From NCBI RefSeq assembly GCF_022605725.1, contig NC_065558.1, positions 5,890,001-5,954,000 of the forward strand: a stretch of DNA of 64,000 nucleotides, read 5' to 3'. This document shows, piece by piece, positions 1-11,440 of this stretch. The notes under the pieces are model-generated. The model ran no database searches, had not been told where the DNA came from, and was given only the letters and a program-made list of their open reading frames with translations. Position 1 is the stretch's first letter, and each line of letters opens with the position of its first letter. Source of the DNA: Anthonomus grandis grandis (Eukaryota; Arthropoda; Insecta; Coleoptera; Curculionidae). The position numbers and the translations under genes are program-made.

Positions 1-1919
1 TTCCGTTGGAATCTCCAACCTGTCATTACTCAGTGCCATTTCCGTTTCCGTTAAAGCTTAGGGCAGGTTTATACTTCATAGAATCTGTGACGTTTTGATA
101 TTTGCCTGTGCTATATTATTGGTTCTTATACGAGTTTCGTGGCGTTAATCTACTAAGTGAGACATCGAAAAATTAATAAAATTATTAAGTGTCTGCGTCG
201 CGGTCCGTCCCGTTTTGACTAACGAACGATCTAATTAGTTTAATCGCTTTAATTGATTCAGTTGATGATAAATAAATTAGGTAAATTAATTAGTGAGCCC
301 AGCGGAGGCTCGCTACTTGTCTTGTCTGCCGACTTATCGGGCCGTTTACCGTTTTCCTGTCGTACTTTATTGGGTCGTTCGGGTCGAGTCGGATTAATAT
401 GGCGATACCAGCGCCAATTTTCTTATAACTGGCGATAATGAAATTATCAATTTCCGGTGCAGCGATTCTTCGATTTTTGACAATTGGAAATGGCGAGGGC
501 TTAAAGTATAATATCAGCCCTTATGGTAGTAATTAACTAGGTGCCCTTATACCTTAGTGTATAATGCATATCACCTGTTTAAAATACAAACAATTATAAA
601 TATTATTGTGTTATCAATGAAGTTGGATGTGGGTTCCACCATAAGACCGAAGAAGAATTTATTGACTGCCCGTGATAAGATAAAACAACAGCAAAAACAG
701 TTTAATAAGGGTATTTGTTTGATTAAAACAAAACCACAAGTAATATAGATAATCGCACGTGCGAGAGAACCTTCATTATCTTTTGTGGTCAAACCCATTA
801 CATATGAAGCGTGGAAATAATGAATTCCACAATATTAAAAAAAAAAAACAAAAAATAGTTCACCGGTCGAATTCGCTATATGTATACATATAGCGTAAGG
901 TGAGGTCCGTTCTCACGGTTCAACAATGTATTGGTGATTCATTGTTCGGAGCAAATTGCCTCAATTTGAATGTCCACCCCTTCGAATTAATTGCAAGGCA
1001 TTCAAATGATGGCGTCCATTATTTTATCGGGATAAAATTCCTGTGTGACATAATAATGACGAAAGTCCGTTACTGCATTAAGAAACAATCAACGGCGGAA
1101 GATGAGAAACAAAAATTAGATTTCTCGTGGTTCAGTAGATGGAATAGATTCCCGTCCGCATAGTTTTAGTGTAAAAAGCGACCAAAAAGTGCGGTAATCT
1201 ACGTGAAATCAATTTCTCGTCAACGGCCTCTGAAAAAGTAGAGAAAAAGACACGCCGAACGAAATTAGTAACAGGATTCGTGGAGAACGCTCGCTCTTTT
1301 TTCTCGTGTTTCTTGTGGAATAATGACTTTACAGTCGCCTTTTGCTTCAGTTTTAGATCGGAGGTCGCTTTACTCTCTTTAGCTATTTTTATCTAGTTTA
1401 ATGCATTGGCGTAGGTCTATTCAACCATTTAAATCTTGTAAATAGTCCCAAAAAGAGTAACAGTCAAGTAAGGCACAAATATATGAGTTAAGTATGTTGC
1501 AAAATGAGTGCATTCAAAAAAATCGTTTCGCAATTTTTAGTCACTGTATCTTAAGGGTTGCATTTTTCTTCTTCCTTCCTTCTTGGGCCCAGCTGACACG
1601 GTGGCTCTCGCTGTAGTCTATAATGCAGTGGAGGTTTTCTTTCTTTTCGATTCTTGGCTTTGTAGCTCTGTTTGTATAACCTAAGGGTTGAACTTGTGAA
1701 TTTTGCTTTCTCTTTATGGATTTCTTCCTTTTTGGAATTTTATCCTGAAAACCTCATGCAGTAATTCTATGAAATGATGTTTAATGTATTATATACTGAA
1801 TGATGCGGGGACTACAGATGTAACATGCTTGCAAAAATGACTATACTAAATGTGCCGATGAGTTTAGGCTTTTGGTTAAATTTTATATCATGCATGGTTA
1901 TTGGAAACAGGTTATTTAT
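1..1919. other. No gene recognised
   Basis: I see no convincing coding sequence or repeat family here. The short open frames on both strands have low-complexity or arbitrary translations. The only structured item is a perfect palindrome at 874-895, listed separately. This could be the flank or 5' untranslated part of a gene outside the window. Confidence 0.4.
874..895. repeat. Perfect 22-bp palindrome
   Basis: The 22 bases read identically on both strands, beginning CGCTATATG and centred on GTATAC. It follows an A-rich run near 837-855. It could extrude as a cruciform or be a dimer binding site; nothing nearby indicates which. Confidence 0.7.
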
Positions 1920-2470
1920 TTGAATTATATAATAATAGTGATAATAATAAACATCTTTATTTTAACCTTGGTAAAGGGCAGCATAGCTGTTTGCTTAACC
2001 GAGCATATAGTAATCACATCATTACTTACCTACATGTACAAAACAAAATAACCTTAAACTTAGGTGATTAGTTATTTATGATTAGTTATGTGTTGTGTGT
2101 TTTTTGTAATTTTGTTCCTCAATAGCATACCAAATAAAACAAAATATTCACAATTGTTATAAATATAAATTAATAGCTAATAAAGACTGGCAATAATTAC
2201 CAGGAAAAAAGAATAAGGTCTAACCTAATTAGTAGTAACCTAAAGAAAACACATATCTAGAAACACATCTACAATAAGGCATGTTCAACTCTTAGCTAAA
2301 AATAATTTTTTTCAACTGGTATTTAAAGGACGAAAATCAAGAAGTGGCAAAACTTAAATGCTTATTTCAAATAATACATAGACTAGGCCCAACTTAAGTT
2401 AAAGACCGTTTGAAAAGCGCAGTGGGATAACGTATATTCATTAGGTTAATGTATCGAGTATTGAGACTGT
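1920..2470 (-). repeat. Possible LINE 3' end relic, antisense
   Basis: The minus strand shows a short open stretch ending in a basic, Lys/Phe-rich tail at about 2300-2400, resembling the C-terminus of CR1/Jockey reverse transcriptases. It is followed by AT-rich sequence running to a TAATAATAATA-like tract near 1925-1950, which would be the 3' tail. No catalytic motif is visible, so this is only a suggestion. Confidence 0.22.
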
Positions 2471-2501
2471 GCGTTCCAAATCTAAAAGTAATCCTTTTGC
2501 G

Positions 2502-4048
2502 TAATCCAGGCTACAAATAAAGCCACGAAAACTCTTATGTACTGTAAGAGAATGTTCGGTAGATCATGGGGACTGTCACCAAAAATGGTACATTGAATGT
2601 ACACGACAATGGTTAGACCTATCATTACATACGCAGCACCTATATGGTGGCATGCGGCAGAAAAGAGGACTGTAGTGATACTCAACAAAACACAACGAAT
2701 AGCATGTCTGGGCATAACAGGAGCGATGTCAACAACGCCGACTGCTGCCCTAGAGAACCTGATAGGACTAAGCCCGCTACACTTAGTGTTACGGGCTGAA
2801 GCTATAATGGGGGCGAAAAGACTGCAGTCAAATGGCGCAAAAATCCTATCGAAAGATGGGCACAATGCCTTATTTGACAAGATACAGGACCTGGGCGCCT
2901 GGCCCTAAGAACAGACAGAACCAAGGTCACATACCTAGACAAACCTTTTGTCATCAAAGAGAAAAGGGGACCACTGGACGCAGAAGCGGACAGGCTCAGG
3001 CAAAGAGGTTACTCAGTATGGCACACGGCAACCAAACGATCCAAGATCGGGGTAGCTGTGGGCATGGTGGAGGACGAACAACAGGGCAGACAACTTATGC
3101 TAAACCTGGGCCTCGAAACAACAAATTTACAGGCAAGCATAATAGGAATACAAACCTGTGTCCAACTGATGAGAGAAGGGCTGCCAAGAGGCAAAACCTT
3201 CGCAATTTTCACAGGAGACGAGGCTGCAACACTTGCACTACAACAGTTCGAGACTAAGTCAAGGACTGTGCAAAGCTGCTGGGAGGATCTCAGGAACCTC
3301 GCCGAAGCGCAAAATAGGCCAGAGATAATCCTAGCAGAGAATATGGGCAACAATAAGGCTGCAAGAAGGGCTATCCAACTTGCAACCCAGGGAGCCAGCA
3401 ACAGCCTGGTAGGCCCTGAACCAACATGTTGTGTCAGCGATAAGACCTGGAAGAGGGCAATCGGCAACTGGCTAACAAACCAGAACAAATTCTACTGGGA
3501 GCAGCTGCCAAAGATGGAACAATCCAAACAACTTATAGGCAGCCCACCCTTCAAGAAGGGTGAGAACATACTGGGCCTCTCCAGACAACAACTGCGAAGG
3601 GTCGCAGGGCTATTTACAGGCCATGCACCCAGCAGGAAAAACCTGCATACGCTAGGGAAATCAGTTACCTCGCTATGTAGGGGATGCAATGAGGAGGACG
3701 AAACAACTCTTCACATACTGTGCTTCTGTGAAGCATTTAATCAAACCAGGGCAACATTCCTGGGGGAAGAGAAACCCTCACCAGAGGGTATAAGAAATCT
3801 ACCACTGGGCACAATCCTGGACTTCCTTAAGGCTACAGAATTGAACCTGTGGGACTAAACATATGGGACACAATAGGACTGCTTCTTAGCAGACCGCAGT
3901 GTAGGGAGCCACAAGGCACCACCCAGCGGTGGAGTTTTAGTGGGTATAGGACGAAACAGACTCGACACTGAGTCCCACACTACTGGGGGCGGCGCCGCGT
4001 AACCAATGTTCATAAAGAATTTCTCCACCGACCACAAAAAAAAAAAAC
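2502..4048 (+). mobile_element. 5'-truncated RNase-H LINE (LOA/I-like)
   Basis: This is a 1.55-kb retro-insertion. It has a poly(A) tail at 4036-4047 and a 9-bp target duplication, CCTTTTGCG, at 2493-2501 and 4049-4057. The body begins inside the reverse transcriptase 3' part, as expected for incomplete target-primed reverse transcription. A related, more decayed copy of the same 3' half lies at about 7450-8410. Assignment to the LOA/I-like group rests on the RT C-terminal style and a following RNase-H-like region; the exact clade is not proved. Confidence 0.78.
2505..3858 (+). pseudogene. LINE ORF2 C-terminal: RT tail, RNase H, Cys-His knuckle
   Basis: The first segment (about 2505-2908) reads as the RT thumb of a non-LTR retrotransposon, with VRPIITYAAPIWW and CLGITGAMSTTPTAALENL. 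A frameshift near 2905 leads into an RNase-H-like region (about 3000-3400) in the frame that stays open to 3858. The C-terminus has the knuckle CRGCNEEDETTLHILCFC, typical of LINE ORF2 proteins. The protein would reverse-transcribe and integrate the element. This copy lacks the endonuclease and the RT palm and has lost frame continuity, so it is inactive. The expected TDGS-type RNase H start motif is not clean in this copy. Confidence 0.78.
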
Positions 4049-4057
4049 CCTTTTGCG

Positions 4058-4465
4058 AAGGTACGCCGAACCCCCTGTTTCTAAAAGCTTATGCAAGAAG
4101 CAAGCTATGTGCACCCTTAGTCGATCCTCAATGTTTAACCAAAAAATCTAAGACGTAATCTCTCATTTCAAGATTAAAAATAATGTATTTTGAATACTTT
4201 GCAAGCGATTCTTTGACGGCTAATGAAGATGTGCTGCATTGTTTCCACTTGTCCGCAGAATTACAGGTTGTTGTCTCTCACCCAGATTTTATTCAGGTGT
4301 GAAGCAATGGTTTTATCGCACCCTATCCATAGTTGTTATTTCCTTCCTCTTTAGCTGCGCTTTTTTAAACAATAGTTTCTTAAGAGGTTCTCCAATAGCT
4401 TGTGAGTATTCGCCTCCCTTTTACCTTCCTTTGATCCTGAAATTGTTTCCTCCATCTATCCCATA
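4058..4465. other. Spacer between two LINE fragments
   Basis: Non-coding sequence between the poly(A) end of the upstream LINE and the A-rich end of the antisense LINE. I recognise no feature in it. Confidence 0.4.
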
Positions 4466-5150
4466 TGGTATTATTTATTTTATTTATTTATTTTTAGCAA
4501 TACAGCCCAACAGTATAAACCATTTACAGAGCCAAAAATTACAATAATGTTTTAACAATTTTTAATATATAATAAAGACATAAACTATATTTTAACTATA
4601 TAAAAATAAGCAACCACAAATTATAAACCCCAAACAAAATAGATACCCTTATACCTAAATCTCACAGAGAGAAAAAAAACAACAATACAAACAGCAAAGT
4701 TAATTGGATAATCCCAAACACGCTTTTACAACTTTAGCACCAGAGCATACAAATAAATCACAATATTGTGAGGCTCTATTAGCGTTATTGCACATTACAT
4801 ACAGGGGTGAATATAAGAGTATATTCGTATTTGCCTTGGTACAGTTAAAGGTTTTAGTATTCCTAGAATTTAATCGTGGTACATAAAAATTTAATTCAGA
4901 ACATTCAATATGCTCATGCAGAATTCTATGCAACAACACAACTGAGGCTTTGTTTCTCCTGAATTCAAGTGATTCCACGGAGAATCGAGTTAAAAGAAGA
5001 TTATATGAAATGCCCTGTAAAGGGTAAAAATCATCAATTTGAAAGGATAGATACTTAAGAAACTTTCGTTGAATTTTTTCCATCGAATACTTATGAATTT
5101 CATAGTAAGGGCTCCATATAACAGAAGCGTATTCAAGTTTAGAACCTACA
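4466..5150 (-). pseudogene. Antisense LINE fragment, RT C-terminal tail (Jockey/CR1-like)
   Basis: On the minus strand an open stretch of 127 codons (5083-4700) starts MEKIQRKFLKYLSF, the hallmark of the segment after the RT palm in Jockey/CR1-type LINEs, and ends with a short Leu-rich tail. The 3' untranslated part runs to an (AAATA)-type tract at about 4470-4496, which is a plausible 3' tail. No YADD box is present, so the copy is 5'-truncated near 5150. The encoded piece could not act alone. Confidence 0.72.
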
Positions 5151-5159
5151 AAGCTAAAA

Positions 5160-7440
5160 AAATAATGTTTTTATTGCTTCTATGTTATTAAAACCCCGAC
5201 AGTTGCGTACACATCGCCTTACCAGCGCAATCAGAGACAGACAAAATTTAGGGTCAAAGAGTACACCCAATTATATATTTGGGTAGAACATGTCTCAGTA
5301 CAATGCGAGAATTTATGGCTTGAATGTTTATAATTTGCTTTAATTGCTTGGTGGTCTGCCACATAGTTTCCCTATATCCCAGAATAGCTGGGGATGCAGT
5401 CTAATTTTACTTGAGGATTGTCTATCATTCTACCTCTGGTCCTCAGTGTCAAATCCGCGCTATCCCCTGGATTCCCCTTTTTGAAATTTTCTAAAGGACA
5501 ATTCTCGAGTCCGAGAAGGTTCTAGTCAGTCCTATTTTAGATTCTGTCTGTTCTAGTCTGTTGCTCTATCTATTGTCCATCGTTCCACTGAGCAGATTAA
5601 ATGGTCTCTTGGTGTTCTTTCTGTGAAGGTGAATACTGATACTGTTCCCCATTTCTCTCTCGCTTGATTGATAACAAACTTGAGTTCTTGTTTGTATTCT
5701 TTTTCAGATTCATTGTCAAATTTAATTTCTGCCATTTGTTTTTCCAGACTATAGGAAAAGCAAGGTACAGAATCTGATTTCTTGATTTGTGTATTGACCT
5801 ATTTAGTAGAAGGTTTCTGTCCATTAAAAGGTATTTTCGTTGTTATATGATCAGTATAAGTTTATAATGGCTGTGACCACTGGACCTTGCTTACTCTCTT
5901 CGCTTAAAACCATATGCTTAGAAGCATTTCTGCTGTTTAACTGAGGAGGATGTTTGTGTGGGTAAATTTCATCCATCCTGAAACTGGTTCTTTTAATGTA
6001 CTCTTGAGGGTGATCAATGTTTCGATATAAGGTATTTTCTCTGGAATAGATTGAAACTGCTAATTAATTTTTGCTTATGGAAAACTGACCTATTAATCTA
6101 ATAATTTGGTGATCGAATGAATGGATATGTCTGACGTCGTATAATATATTGGACAAAATACTGTTTTTATTTTTTCAATGCTCTGAACATATTTTTTTTT
6201 CATTAAAAAAAAAGATCTCTTTAAATGCTGTAAATTGGGAAAAAAAGCATGATTCGAAAAACAACATAATATAATACACGCAAACGAAATAAAAATAATG
6301 AAAAGCAGCACTACCATCTAGACATACGAATCGTACACCAAGTAATCTCTTCATTCTATTCAGGTCGAGGACTGTAATTATTAAATACATACAAAACCGT
6401 TGTGATGATTTATCAAAAGATAGCGCTGCACTTTTACAGGTTTGATTTTTTGATAACAAATAATAGCAGCCAGCTGGGTTACCTCTCAACGTCAAAACTG
6501 TCATTGACACATATCTATTATTGATAAATCTAAACCTAAATGGTTGACAGATCTAGGAATTTCTGTTAATTTTCTCTAAAAATATATTAATTTCAATAAA
6601 GAAAAACATTTACTTCGTCAACTCTAACACTTTAATTAACTATTTGACATCGGGTCTCAATTATGTGTAAATCTCACTCTAATTTGTCAATTTCCTTATC
6701 ATTGCTACCGTTTTCCGGAAGCTCGTAGTAACTCGTTCGAACGCCGATTCTCGACTTCGCACATACGATATCATCCAAGCGTTCGACCAGCAATAAATAA
6801 ATTATCCGCGGGAATTATTTAAATTTTATTCACGGACTTGGAGGAAGTAGTTAAGTTCACTTTGCCTATCGCCGTATCGGGCCTATCGGTTCTGGAGGAA
6901 AGATCATATCTGTTTAGTTGCGGGACAACCCGATTTATCAAAGCGGACGGATACATAAATACATGTGTGTGCTCGCTTTACATGGGGATTAAGAAGGAAG
7001 ATGCTGTTAAGCGGCCTTAAGCAGCTACTTTGTCTTGGAATTATTCGTTCAGGAATCTGCTGTAATAGGTGTTATCCCATTATAATTTTATGTGCTGTAG
7101 AGGAACAAAGTATATGCACACAAACTTACACATAAATGCACGTTGATTGTGATGTAATTTAGTTGCCTAGCTTATAAATTTTTGACGCGGCCAACCCTTT
7201 GTATAAATTTAAATTTCCCGCTGCACAACTGACTGAAGATGTTGCTCGCCAATGCCGTAAGGGCGCGCCACTAGCCAAGCTTAAGCGCCAGAGAATACCA
7301 TCACTATTAATAAACCTAATAATGTATTGAAGAATTAATAATTATTCAATTTTAAATTGGAAAGAACTACCGTGGCTACCTCCTTAATTACGCATTTATA
7401 ATTACCATGATTGAGATGATGAAGATTTTTATGATTATGC
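5160..7440. other. No gene recognised
   Basis: Several open frames of 60-110 codons occur on both strands, for example on the minus strand at 6510-6175 and 5824-5553. Their translations match no family I know and show no domain motif. The minus strand at about 5590-6060 has somewhat protein-like stretches, broken by stops, and may be an old element too decayed to name. Confidence 0.35.
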
Positions 7441-7449
7441 GAAAAGAAA

Positions 7450-8410
7450 CATCTTATTTAAGTCTGGGCCTGGAAGCAACAGACTTACAGGCACACATAA
7501 TAGGTATCCAGGCCTGTATTCGACTAATGAGAGAAGGGAGCCAAGGGGCCGAACCTTCGCAATCATTATAGGAGACCAGGCAGTAACAAACGCTTTAGAA
7601 CAGTCTGACATTAGATTCTACAAAACTGCTGAGGATCACGCAGACCTAGCCAAAGAGGCCGACTATCATAGAATATGGGCAAGCATGGTGCTGCAAGAAG
7701 GGTAATCCAACTTGCAATAAAAGACGTCAGCAACAGACTCATAGGCCGAGAACCAACATGCTGTGTCAGCAATAAAACTTTAACCAAATTTTAGATGTAT
7801 CTCAAATGTAGGTTTGACTATGTAGAAGTTAAAGGCCTCAAGTCATCTTGCCTTGGAACACAAGTACTTGTGTTCCAGAAGGCTCCAATCTTGAATCACT
7901 CTTGTTTTTGGCTGCTGTCAACAGTCTGACTTGCAATATTAAAAATGCAAGGGGATTATTGACACCTTTAATGGTGAACAACTTTAAAGGTTACCTCAGC
8001 AAAGGGATCGAGGAGTAATTTTTGACCCGACTCTATTGTTAGCACTCTCTCGATTTATTGTTACAACCACCAAGGAGCTACGTGTTGAAGTGAGTCTCCA
8101 GCTTTTTGAGAGCTTAGTTTTGTCAATCTTGGAATTATGAGGAAGAAGAAGAAACTATTCTTCGCATTCATTTCTGCGAAGGATTCAATCAGACCAAGGG
8201 GAGGCAAATACTAGATTCCTAGAAGCAACAGAACTGATTATGTAGGTATAAATCTATAGGACTGCAACAGAGTACACCGCAGTGTAGGAAACTAACAAGG
8301 TACCACCCAGCGAAGAACTGTGAATGGGGCACGGAGCCCCAGGAACACGATCAGGAACTATTTTTATGAGCTAATGGTCATCAAAAATTTCTTCGCTGAC
8401 AAGAAAAAAC
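7450..8410 (+). mobile_element. Second, decayed copy of the RNase-H LINE
   Basis: Segments at about 7460-7785 and 8150-8410 align by eye, in order, with 3095-3460 and 3700-4045 of the upstream LINE, including the 3' untranslated stretch around CAGTGTAGG and the terminal TTCGCTGAC before a short A-run. The middle is replaced by about 370 bp of unrelated sequence (7785-8150). Frequent stops and indels show that it is older than the first copy. It is not part of the same insertion, since it lacks the target duplication seen there. Confidence 0.7.
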
Positions 8411-8437
8411 ATTTCTTTTATACTTTGGCTCATAGAG

Positions 8438-9374
8438 TGTACAAGGTGTCCCAAATTCGAGGGTGACCATTGGAACCTCGGAAACCGTAAGAGTTACAGG
8501 GTCGGTTAAATGGAGGCAAAGTTGCACAATTTGGAGCTTAATAAAATGACGTTTAAGATATTTTAAAATTCAGGATACTTCTGGAGTTATCCGTAAAAAA
8601 CCGAAATTTGTCAAAATCGTTTTTACCTTCTACCGACTTTATTTAAAAAGATATCGGGAGACTAAAAACAGTTTTTCATTGCTGCTTTTTATGTATTACA
8701 ACATGACGTAAAAAAAAATTAGTCCGACGTTTAATTTTTTTTTCGATCATCATCAACTTTATTTTTTCTTATGGACACTATATTGGATTTTCTCATTTTT
8801 AAAAAGTATTTTTAATTGCCTTTAAAATGAGGTATCGCACTTGCATGTCCGATTACTCCTTCTAGTGATTGCTTCCCTTAAGAACTCCATGAGTGCAAGA
8901 GAAAAAGAAAATGTATCCTTTCATTTTATTAAGTTTAACCGACTAATGTCATTTTATCATGGCTTTCTATATAAATTTTAAAAAATCAAAATATTAGGTT
9001 AGGAAAGGATACAATTTCATTGAATTAGTTTAAAAAAAGCTATATCAAATACAGAGATATATTATAGCTTCAGTTTATATAAAATCAATTTATTTGGAAA
9101 TCCCATTGATATATCTTTTTCTCTTGCACTCATAGAGTTCTTATGGGAAGTACTAGAAAGAGTAATCGGACATGCAAGTGTGATACCTTATTTTAAAGGC
9201 AATTAAAAATTCTTTTTAAAAGTGAGAACATTTAATATGGCGCCCCTAAGAAAAAATAAAGTTCGAAAAAAAACGAAACGACGGATTAATTTTTTTTTTG
9301 CGTCATGTTATAGAGCATAAAAAGTGGCAATGAAAAACTGTTTTTAATTTTGCGATATCTCTTTAAATAAAGTC
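8438..9374. repeat. Foldback (hairpin) element
   Basis: Two long imperfect inverted arms face each other: about 8635-8907 and 9115-9374, with a spacer of about 207 bp. The outer parts of the arms share GACTTTATTTAAA and AAAAACAGTTTTTCATTGC, the inner parts share CTTGCATGTCCGATTACTC and GAGTGCAAGAGAAAAAG. To the left lies a possible terminus, ACAAGGTGTCCCAAATTCG at 8442, whose partner is missing on the right. No coding capacity is seen. It is probably a non-autonomous foldback or hairpin MITE. Confidence 0.7.
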
Positions 9375-10700
9375 ATTCTGCGACTGAACCAATGACAAAT
9401 AACACAGTTTGGTTTAATAGCAAACTATAACTTGGCATGCGTCAATTGATATGTACACCATTTTTGTCACCTGTCAAAACTGTCATCATAGTTGACACAA
9501 CGGTTTTTTTTGACGTAACTCCCTGCAAAATTTACAATGATTTTTCAAATAATTCAAATGACTGTGAAAGGTACGCGATGGTCGCATCGCAAACATGATG
9601 CCCTCTTACCTCGTATTTCTTACACCGATAGAATAATGTTTCTCTGGGATCCTGTAATTATTTTCTAATATGTTTGACGCCATCTGATGGAGGTTTTGTA
9701 AATTTAAATCTTAATAGTGTATATTATTTCTTTTTTTTTTAAGAAATCATCTTCTCTTTATAGAGCTGCTGATCAGTCAATGTAACAAAGTGCCCTGCTA
9801 ATCTAAGTTCAGTTACAAAAGGCTATTCGGTTCAATTCAAAAGAGAAAGTACCTAGCGAGTTCATGTTTTAGGTCGCATTGGATGGCACTTACCATAGCC
9901 GGCGAGGGTTTATTTTATCTGAAATATACTAGTTCCGCTATTAAATTGTCAAATATTTAATTTTCCCGCTGTATTTCGGTGGTGTTGCTTGCTCCTATCA
10001 TCGTGATGAACCGTCGGTTTTAACTTTTTCTCATATACTTTTAATTATTATTAGCATTGACCGTACGCCAGTGGTATTAAGAACCCAAGCTATTTAAAGT
10101 AAAAACTGCACGGTCATGCTAGAAACGTGGCCAAAAAAAATATGGAAGTAAAACACAGGATGAATCGAATCTATCGCCCATTCTATTACGAACGCCGCAC
10201 CATTTTTGGTATCGCTTTGATTATGTGCATTGAAATCACCCATTGAAACCGAAATTCAATTGAGCGGTTTTCAATGGTTGAACGATTAAACTGTGGCAAC
10301 CAAATACTTTGGGATTTTTTTCTTCAATTATTGATAGACTTAGTCAGCCAAAGAAACGGTTACACGAATTCTCCCAAATGATTTATTTATTTGTACATTA
10401 TCGATTGATGAGAATTTGTTCTTCAACCAACAAAAAATCTTCCCCAAAAAATATTCTGGCCACTGCGGTACCGGATGCTGCCTGGAAGTTTTTCTTTTTA
10501 AATTGCCTTGACAGCCAGAGTGACAGAAAATTGAAATGTCGAATCGTGATTTTAGAATACCAGCCTGGGCTTGGAGGCTTTTTAGAATCCCAGCCCGGGC
10601 TGGGATTCTCGATTATTGCTGGGACACGATTACTCGATATGACTGATTCTAAATAAAATTTTCAGTCGTGAGTGTTTTTATTGTTTACCAATAATAGTCA
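9375..10700. other. No gene recognised
   Basis: I recognise no element or gene. An open frame at 10309-10656 has no family resemblance and overlaps the palindrome at 10584-10609, so it is probably fortuitous. Confidence 0.4.
10584..10609. repeat. Perfect 26-bp GC-rich palindrome
   Basis: Twenty-six bases centred on CCCGGG read the same on both strands (core CAGCCCGGGCTG). A half-site-like CCAGCCTGGGC lies just upstream at about 10559-10569. It stands out for GC content in an AT-rich region. It could be a terminal or subterminal hairpin of a mobile element; nothing here proves this. Confidence 0.7.
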
Positions 10701-10719
10701 TACCAGGTTTTCATTAGTA

Positions 10720-11040
10720 TATCAAGAAGCTTTCTTAAACACAACAACTAATAGATTTAATTCGACCCTATTTTCCACAACCTTCTGTTAATAATAGAGG
10801 CAGAGGAAGTAGAGTTACCATTGAATGGACAGTTTTAGTATGTTAAGATTTTATGCCACAGATTGTTACCAAAGAAGTATTTGACAAGATTTTAAATTTG
10901 GAATTAGCGAAACTACTACAAGTCGTTGGATTCATAAAATTACTGAAATTATTGACAATCACCTTGCAATTTTTCAAATATAAGAGATGAGAGACAAATT
11001 AATAAATTAACATTTATAGAGAGATCCAATTTCTCTTGTG
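10720..11040 (+). pseudogene. Harbinger/PIF transposase N-terminal relic
   Basis: After an open stretch containing FPQPSVNNRGRG, a second frame reads LRFYATDCYQRSI then ISETTTSRWIHKITEII. This matches the helical region ahead of the DDE domain in PIF/Harbinger transposases (LRFFATGxYQ...). There is a frameshift near 10845, a stop after YQRSI, and nothing of the catalytic domain. A dead fragment, too short to say more. Confidence 0.6.
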
Positions 11041-11075
11041 TTATAGGTCCTATTAATTGCACCCATGTTGCCATA

Positions 11076-11440
11076 TGTGGGGTATAAACGCAAAACGCGA
11101 CATATCCATTTTTCAACGAAAATGACCTTCATGTGCACCCAGAAAGTGTATAAATTTCCCTATCTGCCACTAATATATTTGCCTGCAAACCACGACATTT
11201 ACGCTTATAAACGCTCGTTAAAAATTTCGGTTAAACGCAAAATGCGACATCGCAACCTGCATTTGAGATTCAAAATGCGACGTTGTCCACACGACCAACC
11301 AGCCAGCAGCTTACTAACACCTGATAAATCGTATGTTTTGGTATAAACGTATTATTATTTTTTTCTTTACAAGCATGCAAGCACGAGGGTGAAATTTGTT
11401 GATATTCTGTGCGTGTGTTTTCATAATTATTATAAATATA
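11076..11440. promoter_or_regulatory. Short repeats upstream of the WSDNC-family copy A
   Basis: The motif AAACGCAAAAYGCGACAT or a close variant occurs three times (near 11087, 11233 and 11270) in the 365 bp before the start codon at 11441. Transposase-binding subterminal repeats look like this in several DNA transposon superfamilies. The match to a binding function is inference. Confidence 0.4.

Noticed and set aside
571..798. Open frame on the minus strand with hydrophobic segments
   Set aside because: The hydrophobicity comes from AT-rich codons, a second frame overlaps it on the other strand, and no start context or homology is evident.
3009..3488. 159-codon minus-strand frame
   Set aside because: It is the antisense shadow of the LINE RNase-H coding region and has no family content.
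6175..6510. 111-codon minus-strand frame with a Cys/Phe-rich end
   Set aside because: No domain and no splice partner; composition fits chance in T/A-rich sequence.
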